NCBI RefSeq assembly: GCF_039729015.1
Contig: NZ_CP155792.1
Location: 3,120,001 to 3,184,000, forward strand
Direction of reading: 5' to 3'
DNA length: 64,000 bases
Origin: Blastococcus sp. HT6-30
GTDB lineage: Bacteria; Actinomycetota; Actinomycetes; Mycobacteriales; Geodermatophilaceae
This document shows, in pieces, positions 37,362 to 52,795 of this stretch. How positions within the stretch are numbered: position 1 is the stretch's first letter; each line of letters starts with the position of its first letter. Below the pieces are notes generated by a model. That model had not been told where the DNA came from and searched no databases. It saw nothing but the letters and a program-made list of their open reading frames with translations. The translations under genes and the position numbers were made by a program.

Positions 37362-38243
37362 CTAGAGCCTGACCTGCTTTCCGAAAAGACCTGCCGGCCG
37401 GATCGCCAGGACCGCGATGATCACCACGAACGCGACCAGTTCGGTGTACGCGGCGCCGATCTGCAGGGCGGTGGCCGTCTCGATGAGTCCGACCAGGAAG
37501 GCGCCGGCGATCGTGCCGTAGAGGCTGCCGAGGCCGCCCATCACCACGATCGCGAACGAGAGGATCAACGGGGGGATCCACATCAGCGGATCGACGACGC
37601 GGATCGGCCCCATCAGCGCGCCGGAGAGCCCGGCGGTGCAGCCGGCGAGGAAGAAGACGATGGCGAACGCCTTCACCGGGTCGATGCCCATAAGCACCGC
37701 CCCGTGCCGGTTCTGGGCGACCGCCACCACCGAACGGCCCTGCCTCGTGTACTTCAGGTAGAGGACCATCGCGACGACCGCCAGCACGGCGACCGGCACG
37801 ATGATCAGCTCCTGGCTGATCACCCGCACCCCGAACACGGTGCCGTAACTGTTCACGAAGGCCGGCGGGGTCGCACGCTCGGCACCGAAGACCTGACGGA
37901 AGATCTCACCGGCCAGCAGGGACAGTGCCAGGGACATCACCAGGATGTAGTCGTGCCTCGGGTTCTTCAGTCCTCGCAACAGCACGTAGAACTGGAAGAG
38001 GGCGATCAGCCCGCTCGCCAGGGCACCGACGACGACCGCGATGATGATCATCGCGACGCCCCCCTCGCCGAGGACGTAGTCGTAGAAGATGTAGGAGAAG
38101 TACGCCCCGATCATGAAGTAGGCGCCATGCGCCAGGTTGATCACGCGGGCGACGCTGAAGATCAGCGCGAACCCGAGAGCGAGCAGCGCGTACAGCGTCC
38201 CCCGCGTGATCCCCAGGACGAGGATGTTCAGGAGTTCGTCCAA
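37362..38243 (-). CDS. livH: ABC transporter permease LivH
   Basis: Second membrane permease, 293 residues with about eight helices. GITRGTLYALLALGFALIFS and INLAHGAYFMIGAYFSYIF are the LivH N-terminal signature, and AVAQNRHGAVLMGIDPVKAF is the coupling region. ILSFAIVVMGGLGSLYGTIA follows near the C-terminus. Its stop is adjacent to livM, and livK precedes it by 50 bp. Confidence 0.94.
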   Translation of the reverse strand: MDELLNILVLGITRGTLYALLALGFALIFSVARVINLAHGAYFMIGAYFSYIFYDYVLGEGGVAMIIIAVVVGALASGLIALFQFYVLLRGLKNPRHDYILVMSLALSLLAGEIFRQVFGAERATPPAFVNSYGTVFGVRVISQELIIVPVAVLAVVAMVLYLKYTRQGRSVVAVAQNRHGAVLMGIDPVKAFAIVFFLAGCTAGLSGALMGPIRVVDPLMWIPPLILSFAIVVMGGLGSLYGTIAGAFLVGLIETATALQIGAAYTELVAFVVIIAVLAIRPAGLFGKQVRL

Positions 38244-38293
38244 GGCGGAGCTCCCCTAGTCGCTCTGTGCGGCGTCGGCCGGTCCGCCCCGGC

Positions 38294-39562
38294 TCACTGA
38301 CCCCACCCGGTCCACCACGTCGGCGGCTGGTACTCGCCGGTCGCGACCTCCTCGGGCCAGATCACCTGACGCTGGTTGTCGGGCAGCCACTGCACGAGCA
38401 TGAGCGACTGCTCGCGGTTTCCCTCGAAGACCGGGTGGTGGTCTTCCTGGAACTGCCACTGCCCCAGCACACCGGTCATGTCCAGGTCCTCGAGCGAGGC
38501 GATAAGCGCATCGGCGTCGCCGATCTCGCCGGGCTCCATCCGCTCGAAGGAGTCCGCCAGAGCCATCATCGCCTCGTAGGTGTAGGTGCCGGTGTAGTTC
38601 GGAGCCTCGCCGAACTCGGCCAGGTAGCTCTCGTAGAAGTCGGCGCTCGCGTCGGTCACCGACACCTCGGGGAAGCCGTAGTGCTGACCGAAGAGCCAGG
38701 CCGCGGCTCCGTCGGTCTCGTCGTAGAAGGTCGACGAGATCTGCGACACCGCCACACCGCCCATGGGAGCCGGTTGCAGGGCTGCCCACTGCTTCGTGTA
38801 CCCCGCGCTGTTGACGTGCGCGGACACCTCGACGATGAAGTCCGGGTCCGCCGCCAGGAGCCGCTGGAAGATCGGCGTGAAGTTGGTGGTCTGGACGTCG
38901 AAGAGCTCCTCTGCCACCAGTTCCAGGTTGGGGTCCTGCTCGATGTGGTCCCGCATGATCTGGCGGACCTCTTCGGTCCACGTGGCGTCCTCGCTGAAGA
39001 TCGCGATGCGTTCCACCCCGTACGTCGGCTGGAGATGGTCCGAGACGAAGCTCATGATCGACTCCGGAATCTCCGCGCTGTTGTGCATGAAGCGGAACCA
39101 GTACTTGTAGTCGTCGTAGTTCTCGCTGACCATGTCGGCGAGCTCGGTCGTCGCGGAACCGGTGTTGAGGAACGGGACCTGGACCCGCGCGAGGTGGTCC
39201 ATGATCGCGAAGCTCGAACCCGAACTGCGGATGCCCACCGCTGCCGCCACCTGGTCGGACTGACCGAGCCGCTGGTAGGCCGCGACCGCCTCCTGTGGGT
39301 TCAGCTCCGTGTCGCGCACCACGAGCTCGAAGTCCCGGCCGTGCACGCCCCCGTCCGAGTTGATCCGCTCGGCGGCGAGCTCGGCGGCGTTGACGATGCT
39401 CTCGCCGGCCGGGCTGCCGAGGTCGGACAGGACGCCGATCCTGATGGGCCCGCTCTCGTCTCCGCCGCCGGCAGAGCCGCCACCCCCACAGGCGGCGAGG
39501 AAGGACACGGCCACGACGCCGGCGGCGAGGCGGCGCCTCCTGCGTGGGATGAGTCGGCTCAC
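38294..39562 (-). CDS. livK: ABC transporter substrate-binding lipoprotein (LivK-type)
   Basis: Type I periplasmic-binding fold receptor anchored as a lipoprotein. It has 422 residues, a signal peptide with RRRRR and the lipobox SFLAAC. The fold is recognised from IRIGVLSDLGSPAGESIVNA and GGVHGRDFELVVRDTELNPQ, then NTGSATTELA in the ligand cleft. The ligand may be a branched-chain amino acid, an aromatic acid or another carboxylate; the regulon context favours an organic acid. It is the first gene of livKHMGF. Confidence 0.93.
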   Translation of the reverse strand: MSRLIPRRRRRLAAGVVAVSFLAACGGGGSAGGGDESGPIRIGVLSDLGSPAGESIVNAAELAAERINSDGGVHGRDFELVVRDTELNPQEAVAAYQRLGQSDQVAAAVGIRSSGSSFAIMDHLARVQVPFLNTGSATTELADMVSENYDDYKYWFRFMHNSAEIPESIMSFVSDHLQPTYGVERIAIFSEDATWTEEVRQIMRDHIEQDPNLELVAEELFDVQTTNFTPIFQRLLAADPDFIVEVSAHVNSAGYTKQWAALQPAPMGGVAVSQISSTFYDETDGAAAWLFGQHYGFPEVSVTDASADFYESYLAEFGEAPNYTGTYTYEAMMALADSFERMEPGEIGDADALIASLEDLDMTGVLGQWQFQEDHHPVFEGNREQSLMLVQWLPDNQRQVIWPEEVATGEYQPPTWWTGWGQ

Positions 39563-39612
39563 AGTCGTTGCACCTCGATGCTTCCGGCGGCTCGATGAGC
39601 CTGCCCCCCATA

Positions 39613-39626
39613 CGAACGGTCGTCAG
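39613..39626. promoter_or_regulatory. Predicted TetR operator site 4 (livK)
   Basis: CGAACGGTCGTCAG matches the shared pattern CNAACGNNCGTTNG with one mismatch. It directly follows the predicted livK -10 and would overlap the transcription start. Confidence 0.55.
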
Positions 39627-39627
39627 C

Positions 39628-39657
39628 AACCTAGGGACTGTGAGGCACGACACGCAA
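39628..39657 (-). promoter_or_regulatory. Predicted livKHMGF promoter
   Basis: On the minus strand TTGCGT (39652-39657) and TAGGTT (39628-39633) are separated by 18 bp. The predicted start is about 60 bp before the livK ATG. Confidence 0.55.
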
Positions 39658-39858
39658 CCTCTTCGTCGCCCTCACGGCAGGCCGACCTGGCACGCAGCGG
39701 GGAGTGGCCCGGCGTATCCAGGTGTGGCCTGGCACGAAAGCCCTCGTCAGGGGCGAGCCGATGGGGGCGCCCGGCGGGTGGCCGTTCGCGTATCACAGTT
39801 TGGTCACGCAGTTTCCGGGCGCTGGACGCGGTCGGCGCCTCCGGCGCCGGGCCCGGCC

Positions 39859-39876
39859 GGGGCGGGGCGGGGCGGG
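39859..39876 (+). other. G-quadruplex motif
   Basis: Four G-tracts separated by single C residues (GGGGCGGGGCGGGGCGGG), about 100 bp upstream of the SDR start. This is the strict G3+N1 pattern expected to fold stably. Confidence 0.6.
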
Positions 39877-39972
39877 CCGTTCCAACTTCTGCCGCGGCCG
39901 AACGAAGACACGACCATCCGACGTGTGCTTGTGTGACCCGACGAAGCAATCCGCAGTCCCGGAGGTCACCCG

Positions 39973-40773
39973 ATGAGTGAATCGCTCGAAGCACACGCCG
40001 TGACGCCCGCCACTCCGTTGGCGGGCCGCGTCGCCGTGGTGACCGGCTCCTCCGCAGGGATCGGCAAGGCAATCGCCCGTCGGCTGGCGGTCGCGGGAGC
40101 CAGCGTGATCGTGAACAGCCGGTCGGAGGAGCGCGCCGAGGCCTGCGCCGAGGAGTTCCGCGCGCAGGGATTGACCGTGACGCCGGTGGCCGCCGACGTC
40201 GCCGAGCCCGAGCAGATCGGCCGACTGGTCGAGGAAGCGACGGCCGTCCACGGGCGGCTGGACATCCTGGTCAACAACGCCGGGATCCCGTCCGTCGCAC
40301 CGGCGAGTGAACTGTCCGCGAGGGACTGGAACGCGGTACTGAGCACGAACCTCACCGCGCCGTTCCTGCTCGCGCAGGCCGCTTACCCCACCATGGCCGC
40401 TCAGGGGCAAGGGGTGATCGTCAACATCTCGTCGATCCTCGGGCACACCGCCATCCGCGGGCGGGTGGCGTACTGCTCGGCCAAACACGGTCTGGAAGGC
40501 CTGACCAAGGTGCTGGCGGTGGAATGGGCGCCGGCCGGTGTGCGGGTGCTCGCGGTCAGCCCCGCCTACGTCTCCACCGCCCTCGTGGAGAAGACGATGG
40601 CCGCCGGAGGCTTCGACGCGAGTGCGCTGGAGCGCCGAACGCCACTCGGGCGACTGGCGACGCCCGAGGAGGTCGCCGAGGTGATCGCGTTCGTGGTGTC
40701 GCCCGCCGCCGCGTACCTGACCGGCGTCAGCGTGCCGGTCGACGGCGGGTGGCTGGCCTACGGCGGCTGGTGA
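39973..40773 (+). CDS. Classical SDR family oxidoreductase
   Basis: A 266-residue classical short-chain dehydrogenase. It has the cofactor motif TGSSAGIGKA at about residues 25-34, NNAG, the catalytic Ser in NISSILG and the YxxxK motif YCSAK. VSPAYVSTALVEKTM and SVPVDGGWLAYGGW complete the fold. SRSEE after beta2 suggests NADP(H). It is divergent from livK and ends at a strong terminator facing rpoC. It may act on a hydroxyacyl intermediate of the island's pathway, but no operator clearly links it. Confidence 0.93.
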   Translation: MSESLEAHAVTPATPLAGRVAVVTGSSAGIGKAIARRLAVAGASVIVNSRSEERAEACAEEFRAQGLTVTPVAADVAEPEQIGRLVEEATAVHGRLDILVNNAGIPSVAPASELSARDWNAVLSTNLTAPFLLAQAAYPTMAAQGQGVIVNISSILGHTAIRGRVAYCSAKHGLEGLTKVLAVEWAPAGVRVLAVSPAYVSTALVEKTMAAGGFDASALERRTPLGRLATPEEVAEVIAFVVSPAAAYLTGVSVPVDGGWLAYGGW

Positions 40774-40785
40774 CCGCGGCGACGC

Positions 40786-40825
40786 GGAAGGGCCCCGCAG
40801 ATCTTGCGATCCGCGGGGCCCTTCC
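40786..40825. terminator. Bidirectional terminator between SDR and rpoC
   Basis: Inverted repeat GGAAGGGCCCCGC / GCGGGGCCCTTCC (40786-40798 / 40813-40825). A further inner stem GATC / GATC-type pairing closes the loop. It should end both the plus-strand SDR transcript and the rpoBC transcript. Confidence 0.85.
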
Positions 40826-40845
40826 GTCACTGCCTAGCCAGGGGT

Positions 40846-44751
<3,906 letters not shown>

Positions 44752-44806
44752 GGTGTGACCCCTTTCAGGGGCTAGTGCTTCGCTTCTATGACTTGGAGGG
44801 GGTGGC

Positions 44807-44838
44807 CGGCCGGCCCCGACTGCTCAGGGCCGACCGGC
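44807..44838. terminator. Hairpin in the rpoB-rpoC spacer
   Basis: A near-perfect 11-bp inverted repeat (CCGGCCGGCCC / GGGCCGACCGG, one mismatch) with a 10-nt loop lies 6 nt after the rpoB stop. It may be a weak attenuator or processing site. Confidence 0.45.
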
Positions 44839-44844
44839 TACCGA

Positions 44845-48354
<3,510 letters not shown>

Positions 48355-48730
48355 GATGCGTCCTTCCAAGGACCTCACGACGTGCGGGCGGTGGGCTGCG
48401 GGGTCGTCCTGGGTCGTCGTCGGTGATGGCGACGCTGTCCGAGACGGCCGCGATCGCCCGCTACGACGGTCAGCGCGGGCGACGCCGGGAGGATTCCCGG
48501 GGACCCGTCGTGACCCGTCTCGGCGGGCAGGCAGTCAGAGGGCAGCGCAACAGGAGACCCTACCCCTGGTGTCGCGCGATGTCCACGCGGGGGGACCGGT
48601 GCGACCGGCACCACAACCCTGGACGCGCGGGCCGGAACCGGCCGGCGGGGCGTGCGCCGATCTCATGATGCCAGCCGGCTCCCGTGGGTGGCACCGCCAC
48701 GCCGGGGACGGCGCCCGGGAGGACCCTCCG
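48355..48730. other. Spacer between the mce operon and rpoB
   Basis: No gene is seen in these 376 bp. It holds the predicted rpoB promoter (48557-48585), a leader of about 196 nt, and short inverted repeats near 48631-48642 that could terminate the mce transcript. Confidence 0.6.
48557..48585 (-). promoter_or_regulatory. Predicted rpoBC promoter
   Basis: On the minus strand TGGACA (48580-48585) and TAGGGT (48557-48562) are exactly 17 bp apart. This gives rpoBC its own promoter downstream of the mce operon. Confidence 0.75.
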
Positions 48731-49555
48731 TCAGCTGGTGGTGAGCAGCGTCAGCTCGCTGATCTTCCACTCGCCGTCGACGGTGACCATCCGCAGCTGC
48801 ACCGTCTGCACGCAGGACTGCGCGCCCTCGGCGGTCACCTGGCACTCCGAGCCCTCCGGCGGCTGCTGCGCGCCGCTGTTCACCGACTCCACGACGTACT
48901 GGCCGAAGACCACGAGCGTCGCGGTGTCCTGCGCGTCGTTGATCTGCTGGAGCCCGACGTCGTTGACCTCGTAGCGCGTGGTGGCCGACACCTGCTCGTA
49001 GGTGTCGATGATCCCGCCCTGGGACAGGTCGCGTTCGTACTGCTCGCGGAGCTCGCCGGTGAGCACGGCGAGCTTGCCCTCCACGCTGCCCTCGGAGTCG
49101 GCGTAGTCGTAGGCGTAGAGGGCGCGGACGCCGTCGCCGGCGGCCTCGACCACCGACGCGTCGACGTAGCGCGGCTCCAGTCGCTGCCAGAGCAGCGTCC
49201 CCGCGCCGGCCGCGGCCACCAGGCAGAGCGCGGCCAGCACGGCGACCGGCGCCCGGCCGGACCGGCGACCCGACGGCGCCGCGCCCGTGCTCCGCGCGCC
49301 CGCGGTCCGGCGGGCCGCACCGGCCCGCCGGTGCGCGCGCAGGTCCCGGCCGGACGCCGCGTCGGCGGCGGGCGCCCCGCCGCCGCCGCTCCCGGCAGCC
49401 GCCGGCGCTTTCCGGTCGCCGAGGTCGGCGGCGGGCACGCCCTCCTCCCGGTCGCGGCGGCTTCCCGCCACCCGGGCGCGCGGGCTGGGCCGGGCGCCGG
49501 ACGTGGGCCGCGGGCGGGCGGGCGGACGCGGCCGGTCCTCCGGTGTCTGGCTCAC
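48731..49555 (-). CDS. Mce-associated membrane protein (distal)
   Basis: Last gene of the mce operon. The first 95 or so residues are a Pro/Arg/Ala-rich cytoplasmic segment, followed by one transmembrane helix (VAVLAALCLVAAAGAGTLLW) and an extracytoplasmic domain of about 160 residues. That domain has YAYDYADSEGSVEGKLAVLT and VVFGQYVVESVNS, typical of Mas proteins, which have a fold related to NTF2-like domains. Its role is probably to stabilise or dock the Mce complex. It starts 6 bp after the preceding gene. Confidence 0.85.
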   Translation of the reverse strand: MSQTPEDRPRPPARPRPTSGARPSPRARVAGSRRDREEGVPAADLGDRKAPAAAGSGGGGAPAADAASGRDLRAHRRAGAARRTAGARSTGAAPSGRRSGRAPVAVLAALCLVAAAGAGTLLWQRLEPRYVDASVVEAAGDGVRALYAYDYADSEGSVEGKLAVLTGELREQYERDLSQGGIIDTYEQVSATTRYEVNDVGLQQINDAQDTATLVVFGQYVVESVNSGAQQPPEGSECQVTAEGAQSCVQTVQLRMVTVDGEWKISELTLLTTS

Positions 49556-49561
49556 GCGTGC

Positions 49562-50203
49562 TCACCCTCCCCGGATGGCCGACAGCAGCCACCGGTCGTC
49601 GACCTTCGCCAGCTCGACCTCGATGCGGTACCGCAGGACCTGGGCCTGCTCGGCGGCGTTGCTCCGCTGCGTGGACTCGATGACCATCAGGGCCACCGCG
49701 TCGTCCACGTCGGCCCGGGTGATGCCGGCCCCGACCACCTCGGTGCTCACGACGGCCTCGGACTCGGTGATCTGCTGGCGGCGGGCGTCCAGCTGGGCGA
49801 TCGTCTCCCGGCCCAGCTCCTCGGTCGCCACCTGCTCGATCTGCCGGATGTCGTCGTCGAGCGTGACGTGGTCGAAGGACGTCAGGTCGACGACATGCGA
49901 CCGGGCCGCCTGCAGGGCGTCGACGTAGTCGCCGGTCCGGATCGCCGAGGGCTCCGGCCTGGTCAGCCACAGGACGACGGCCGCCGCGACCAGCAGGACC
50001 AGGAGCGCACCGAGCAGCGGCACCACCGGGACGGCCGGCCGGGCGCGGTCCGGGGTCCCGGCGTCGTCCTCCGCCGTGCCGCCGACCGTCGGCTCCGTGG
50101 CGGTGCGCGTGCCCGTTCCCGTCGCTGCCACGTCGGCGACGACGGTCGGGGCGCTCCCGGCCCGGTCGCCCTCGGGCGATCGGGCCCGCGTGTCACTGAT
50201 CAC
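49562..50203 (-). CDS. Mce-associated membrane protein (proximal)
   Basis: A 213-residue Mas-type protein. It has an N-terminal cytoplasmic Thr/Ala/Asp-rich segment, a helix VPLLGALLVLLVAAAVVLWL, and an outer domain with VVDLTSFDHVTLDDDIRQIE and VLRYRIEVELAKVDDRWLLS. GTG 50203 is chosen as start because AAGGAG lies 9 nt upstream; an ATG at 50224 lies just before that motif and lacks its own. It is 73 bp after mceF. Confidence 0.82.
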   Translation of the reverse strand: MISDTRARSPEGDRAGSAPTVVADVAATGTGTRTATEPTVGGTAEDDAGTPDRARPAVPVVPLLGALLVLLVAAAVVLWLTRPEPSAIRTGDYVDALQAARSHVVDLTSFDHVTLDDDIRQIEQVATEELGRETIAQLDARRQQITESEAVVSTEVVGAGITRADVDDAVALMVIESTQRSNAAEQAQVLRYRIEVELAKVDDRWLLSAIRGG

Positions 50204-50276
50204 CCGCGCATTCTCCTTCGTCATCTCGTCGGTCCGACCGGCGGCGGGCGGTGTGTCAACCCTTCGGGGTGGGCGG

Positions 50277-51545
50277 TCAGGCGGTGGTGCGGGAGAAGGG
50301 GCTGGCGTGCAGCAGGCCCCCGAGCAGCTCGTCGAGGCCGGCGAGCACCGGCGGCCGGGTGGCCCCGCCGGCCTGCGGCCCGGAGCCGCCCACGCCACCG
50401 GAGCGGCCGATGTTCTGCTCGCCGCGGATGCTGGAGCCGGTCTCGTCCTCGTCGTCGCCCGGGCTCGGGTCGACCCCGTCCACCACCCGGCACCGGACGG
50501 CCTCGGTGTCCAGGGCCTGGACGGCGCCCGGGCTGGAGAGCTCACCGGTGGAGACGTATCCGCTGGTGCAGGGGTGCGGATCGCCGGCGTTGAGCACGAC
50601 GCCGAAGTGCGCGCGCATCGTGCCGCCGTCGTTGCGGACGACGGTGAAGCCGCCGGAGACCACGTCCGGATAGGTCACCAGGAGCTGCTCGACGCCGTCG
50701 AGCCGGGGGATCGTGACCCCGTTGAGGACGTCCAGGTTGCGGATCAGCGGCCCGAGCCCGGGGCCGGCCTGGTCGATCAGCCGCTGCAGGGCGTCGCCGG
50801 CGTCGGGAGCGTTGACCAGCAGGCTGCGCAGATCGGCGTCGCTGCGCACCAGGGTGTCGCTGACCAGGCGCAGGTCGGCCGCCCACTGCTCGATGGCCGA
50901 GCGGCCGTCGATCTGGGTCCGCAGCACCGTCTGGCCGTCGGTGATCAGCCGCAGGGTCTGCGGCAGCGACTCCTGGGCGCGGGCGAGCAGCAGGTCGCCG
51001 TTGTCGATGAGCCGGCCCAGGTCGTCGCCCGCCCCGGCGAAGGCGCGCCCCAGCTCGTCGACGACGATCCGCAGGTTCTCCTCGTCCAGGGAGCCGACCA
51101 GCTCGTCGACGTCGAGCAGCAGCTGCTCGACGGGCACGGGGAGGGACGTGCGGTCCTGCGGGATGACCGCGCCGTCCTCGAGGAAGGGCCCCTCCTCGTC
51201 ATCGGGCAGGAGGTTGATGTACTGCTCCCCCACCGCGCTGCGGGTGGCCACCACCGCCGCGGTGTCCGCGGGGATGGGCTCGGCGTCGGGCTCGATGGTC
51301 AGCGTCACCCGGACGCCGTCGTCGACGAGCGCCATGTCGCTCACCCGGCCCACGGAGACCCCGCGGTAGGTGACGTCGGCGTTGACGAAGATGCCGCCGG
51401 AGTCGCGGAAGTCGGCGGCCACCTCGTAGCCGGTGCCGAGCAGCAGGCGGTCCAGGCCCACGTACGTGAACCCGAGGTAGGCCATGCCCAGGACGGCGAC
51501 CATCGCGAACGCGACCAGCTGCAGCTTCGTGGTGCGGGGAATCAC
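50277..51545 (-). CDS. mceF: Mce family protein MceF
   Basis: Sixth MCE subunit of the lipid-import complex. It starts at GTG 51545, which overlaps the mceE stop (GTGA). There is one N-terminal anchor helix (LQLVAFAMVAVLGMAYLGF), an MlaD/MCE domain at about residues 35-115 (VTYRGVSVGRVSDMAL), then a long helical region with repeated coiled-coil-like heptads. It ends with a Gly/Pro-rich tail. Length is 422 residues. Confidence 0.9.
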   Translation of the reverse strand: MIPRTTKLQLVAFAMVAVLGMAYLGFTYVGLDRLLLGTGYEVAADFRDSGGIFVNADVTYRGVSVGRVSDMALVDDGVRVTLTIEPDAEPIPADTAAVVATRSAVGEQYINLLPDDEEGPFLEDGAVIPQDRTSLPVPVEQLLLDVDELVGSLDEENLRIVVDELGRAFAGAGDDLGRLIDNGDLLLARAQESLPQTLRLITDGQTVLRTQIDGRSAIEQWAADLRLVSDTLVRSDADLRSLLVNAPDAGDALQRLIDQAGPGLGPLIRNLDVLNGVTIPRLDGVEQLLVTYPDVVSGGFTVVRNDGGTMRAHFGVVLNAGDPHPCTSGYVSTGELSSPGAVQALDTEAVRCRVVDGVDPSPGDDEDETGSSIRGEQNIGRSGGVGGSGPQAGGATRPPVLAGLDELLGGLLHASPFSRTTA

Positions 51546-52795
51546 GGCCGGCCTCCCAGCAGGTCGGGCAGACCGACGAGGCCGCCCGGACCGGGCACCC
51601 GGCCGACGATCTCCTCGGGCAGCAGCGCCCCGAGCCCGGGCGGCTGCCCGGAGTCCGCGGCGGCCGCGCCGCCGGCCCCGTTGCCCGGTGGGGTGCCCGG
51701 GACCCCGCACCGGTCACCGGAGAAGTCCTCGGGCGCCTGCTCCTCGAGGGCGCCGGTGGACGGGTCCACGAAGTAGCGGCAGAGGACCTCGGTGAGGTCC
51801 AGGTCGAGGCTGGCGGTCATGTTCGTGAACAGCCCGTAGCCACCGGTCCGCAGGTCCTGCCGGTAGTTCAGCGCCGGCAGCGAGCTGGCCGGGAACGGGT
51901 AGGTCAGCAGCAGGTCCAGCGAGCCGGCGAGGTCGGGGCCGGCGGCGGTCAGCTGGGCGAGGATGGGCTGGAGCAGCTGCAGGTCGGCGACGGTGTCCGC
52001 CGCGGCCTGGTCGATGATCCGGGCGCCGACGTCGCCGAGCCGGGCGAGGCTGTCGAGCATCGAGACCAGCAGGTCGCGCTGCTGGTTCACCACGTCCAGG
52101 CCCGGGCCGATGGTGTCCAGCGCCGTCTCGATGGTCTCCGTGCGCTCGGCCAGGCTGACGGCGAGGGCATCGACGCTGTCCAGGGCGCGGCCGATCTCGT
52201 CCTTCTGCTGGTCCAGGCCGCCGATGAACGTGTCCAGCTCCTCCAGGGTGCTGCGGATCGCCGACTCGCGACCCTCGAGCGCGACGCCGAGTTCCCGGGT
52301 GATCGTCTGCAGCTGGGCGAGCCCGCCACCACCCAGCACCAGGGACAGCGCGCCGAGCAGCTCCTCCACCTCGACGTTGCGGTTGGTGCGGTCCAGCCCG
52401 ATCCGCGCACCGTCCGCCAGGCTGCCGTCGGGCTGCTCGTTGCCCGGGGGCGCCAGCTCGACGAACTTCTCCCCCAGCAGCGAGGTCTGCTGGATCATCG
52501 CCACGGCGTTGGCGGGCAGCTCGACGTCGCCGTTGACCGAGAGGGTCACCAGCGCGGTCCAGTCGTCGGCCAGCTCGATCTCCTCGACCCGGCCGACCGG
52601 CACGTCGGCGACCCGGACGCCCGACTGGGGCACCAGGTCCAGCACGTCGAGGAACTCCACCTGCACCGTGTACGGCTCGTCGCCGAGGTCGGCGCCGCCG
52701 GGAAGGCCGAAGGAGTACGCGCCGCGGAAGCCGCAGCCGGTCAGCAGCACCAGGGCGCCGGCCAGGGCGGTCGCCCGCACCGGGGCCCGGGTCAT
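51542..52795 (-). CDS. mceE: Mce family lipoprotein MceE (LprK-like)
   Basis: Fifth MCE subunit and the lipid-anchored one. The signal peptide ends in lipobox LLTGC with Cys at about residue 21. The MCE domain contains VEFLDVLDLVPQSGVRVADV and QTSLLGEKFVELAPP, followed by the helical needle-like region. The C-terminus is Gly/Pro-rich. The start overlaps the mceD stop by 4 bp. Length is 417 residues. Confidence 0.92.
   Translation of the reverse strand: MTRAPVRATALAGALVLLTGCGFRGAYSFGLPGGADLGDEPYTVQVEFLDVLDLVPQSGVRVADVPVGRVEEIELADDWTALVTLSVNGDVELPANAVAMIQQTSLLGEKFVELAPPGNEQPDGSLADGARIGLDRTNRNVEVEELLGALSLVLGGGGLAQLQTITRELGVALEGRESAIRSTLEELDTFIGGLDQQKDEIGRALDSVDALAVSLAERTETIETALDTIGPGLDVVNQQRDLLVSMLDSLARLGDVGARIIDQAAADTVADLQLLQPILAQLTAAGPDLAGSLDLLLTYPFPASSLPALNYRQDLRTGGYGLFTNMTASLDLDLTEVLCRYFVDPSTGALEEQAPEDFSGDRCGVPGTPPGNGAGGAAAADSGQPPGLGALLPEEIVGRVPGPGGLVGLPDLLGGRP

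Larger units (their letters stand above)
39563..39972. other. Divergent livK-SDR spacer
   Basis: A 410-bp spacer with no convincing gene. It holds the predicted livK promoter and operator site 4 on the left, a G4-forming GC run at 39859-39876, and an incomplete operator-like half-site CGAACGAA near 39899. A clear promoter for the plus-strand SDR is not visible. Confidence 0.6.

Noticed and set aside
48423-48668. Plus-strand open frame in the mce-rpoB spacer
   Set aside because: Arg/Gly-rich translation without a motif; it overlaps the predicted rpoB promoter and leader on the opposite strand.
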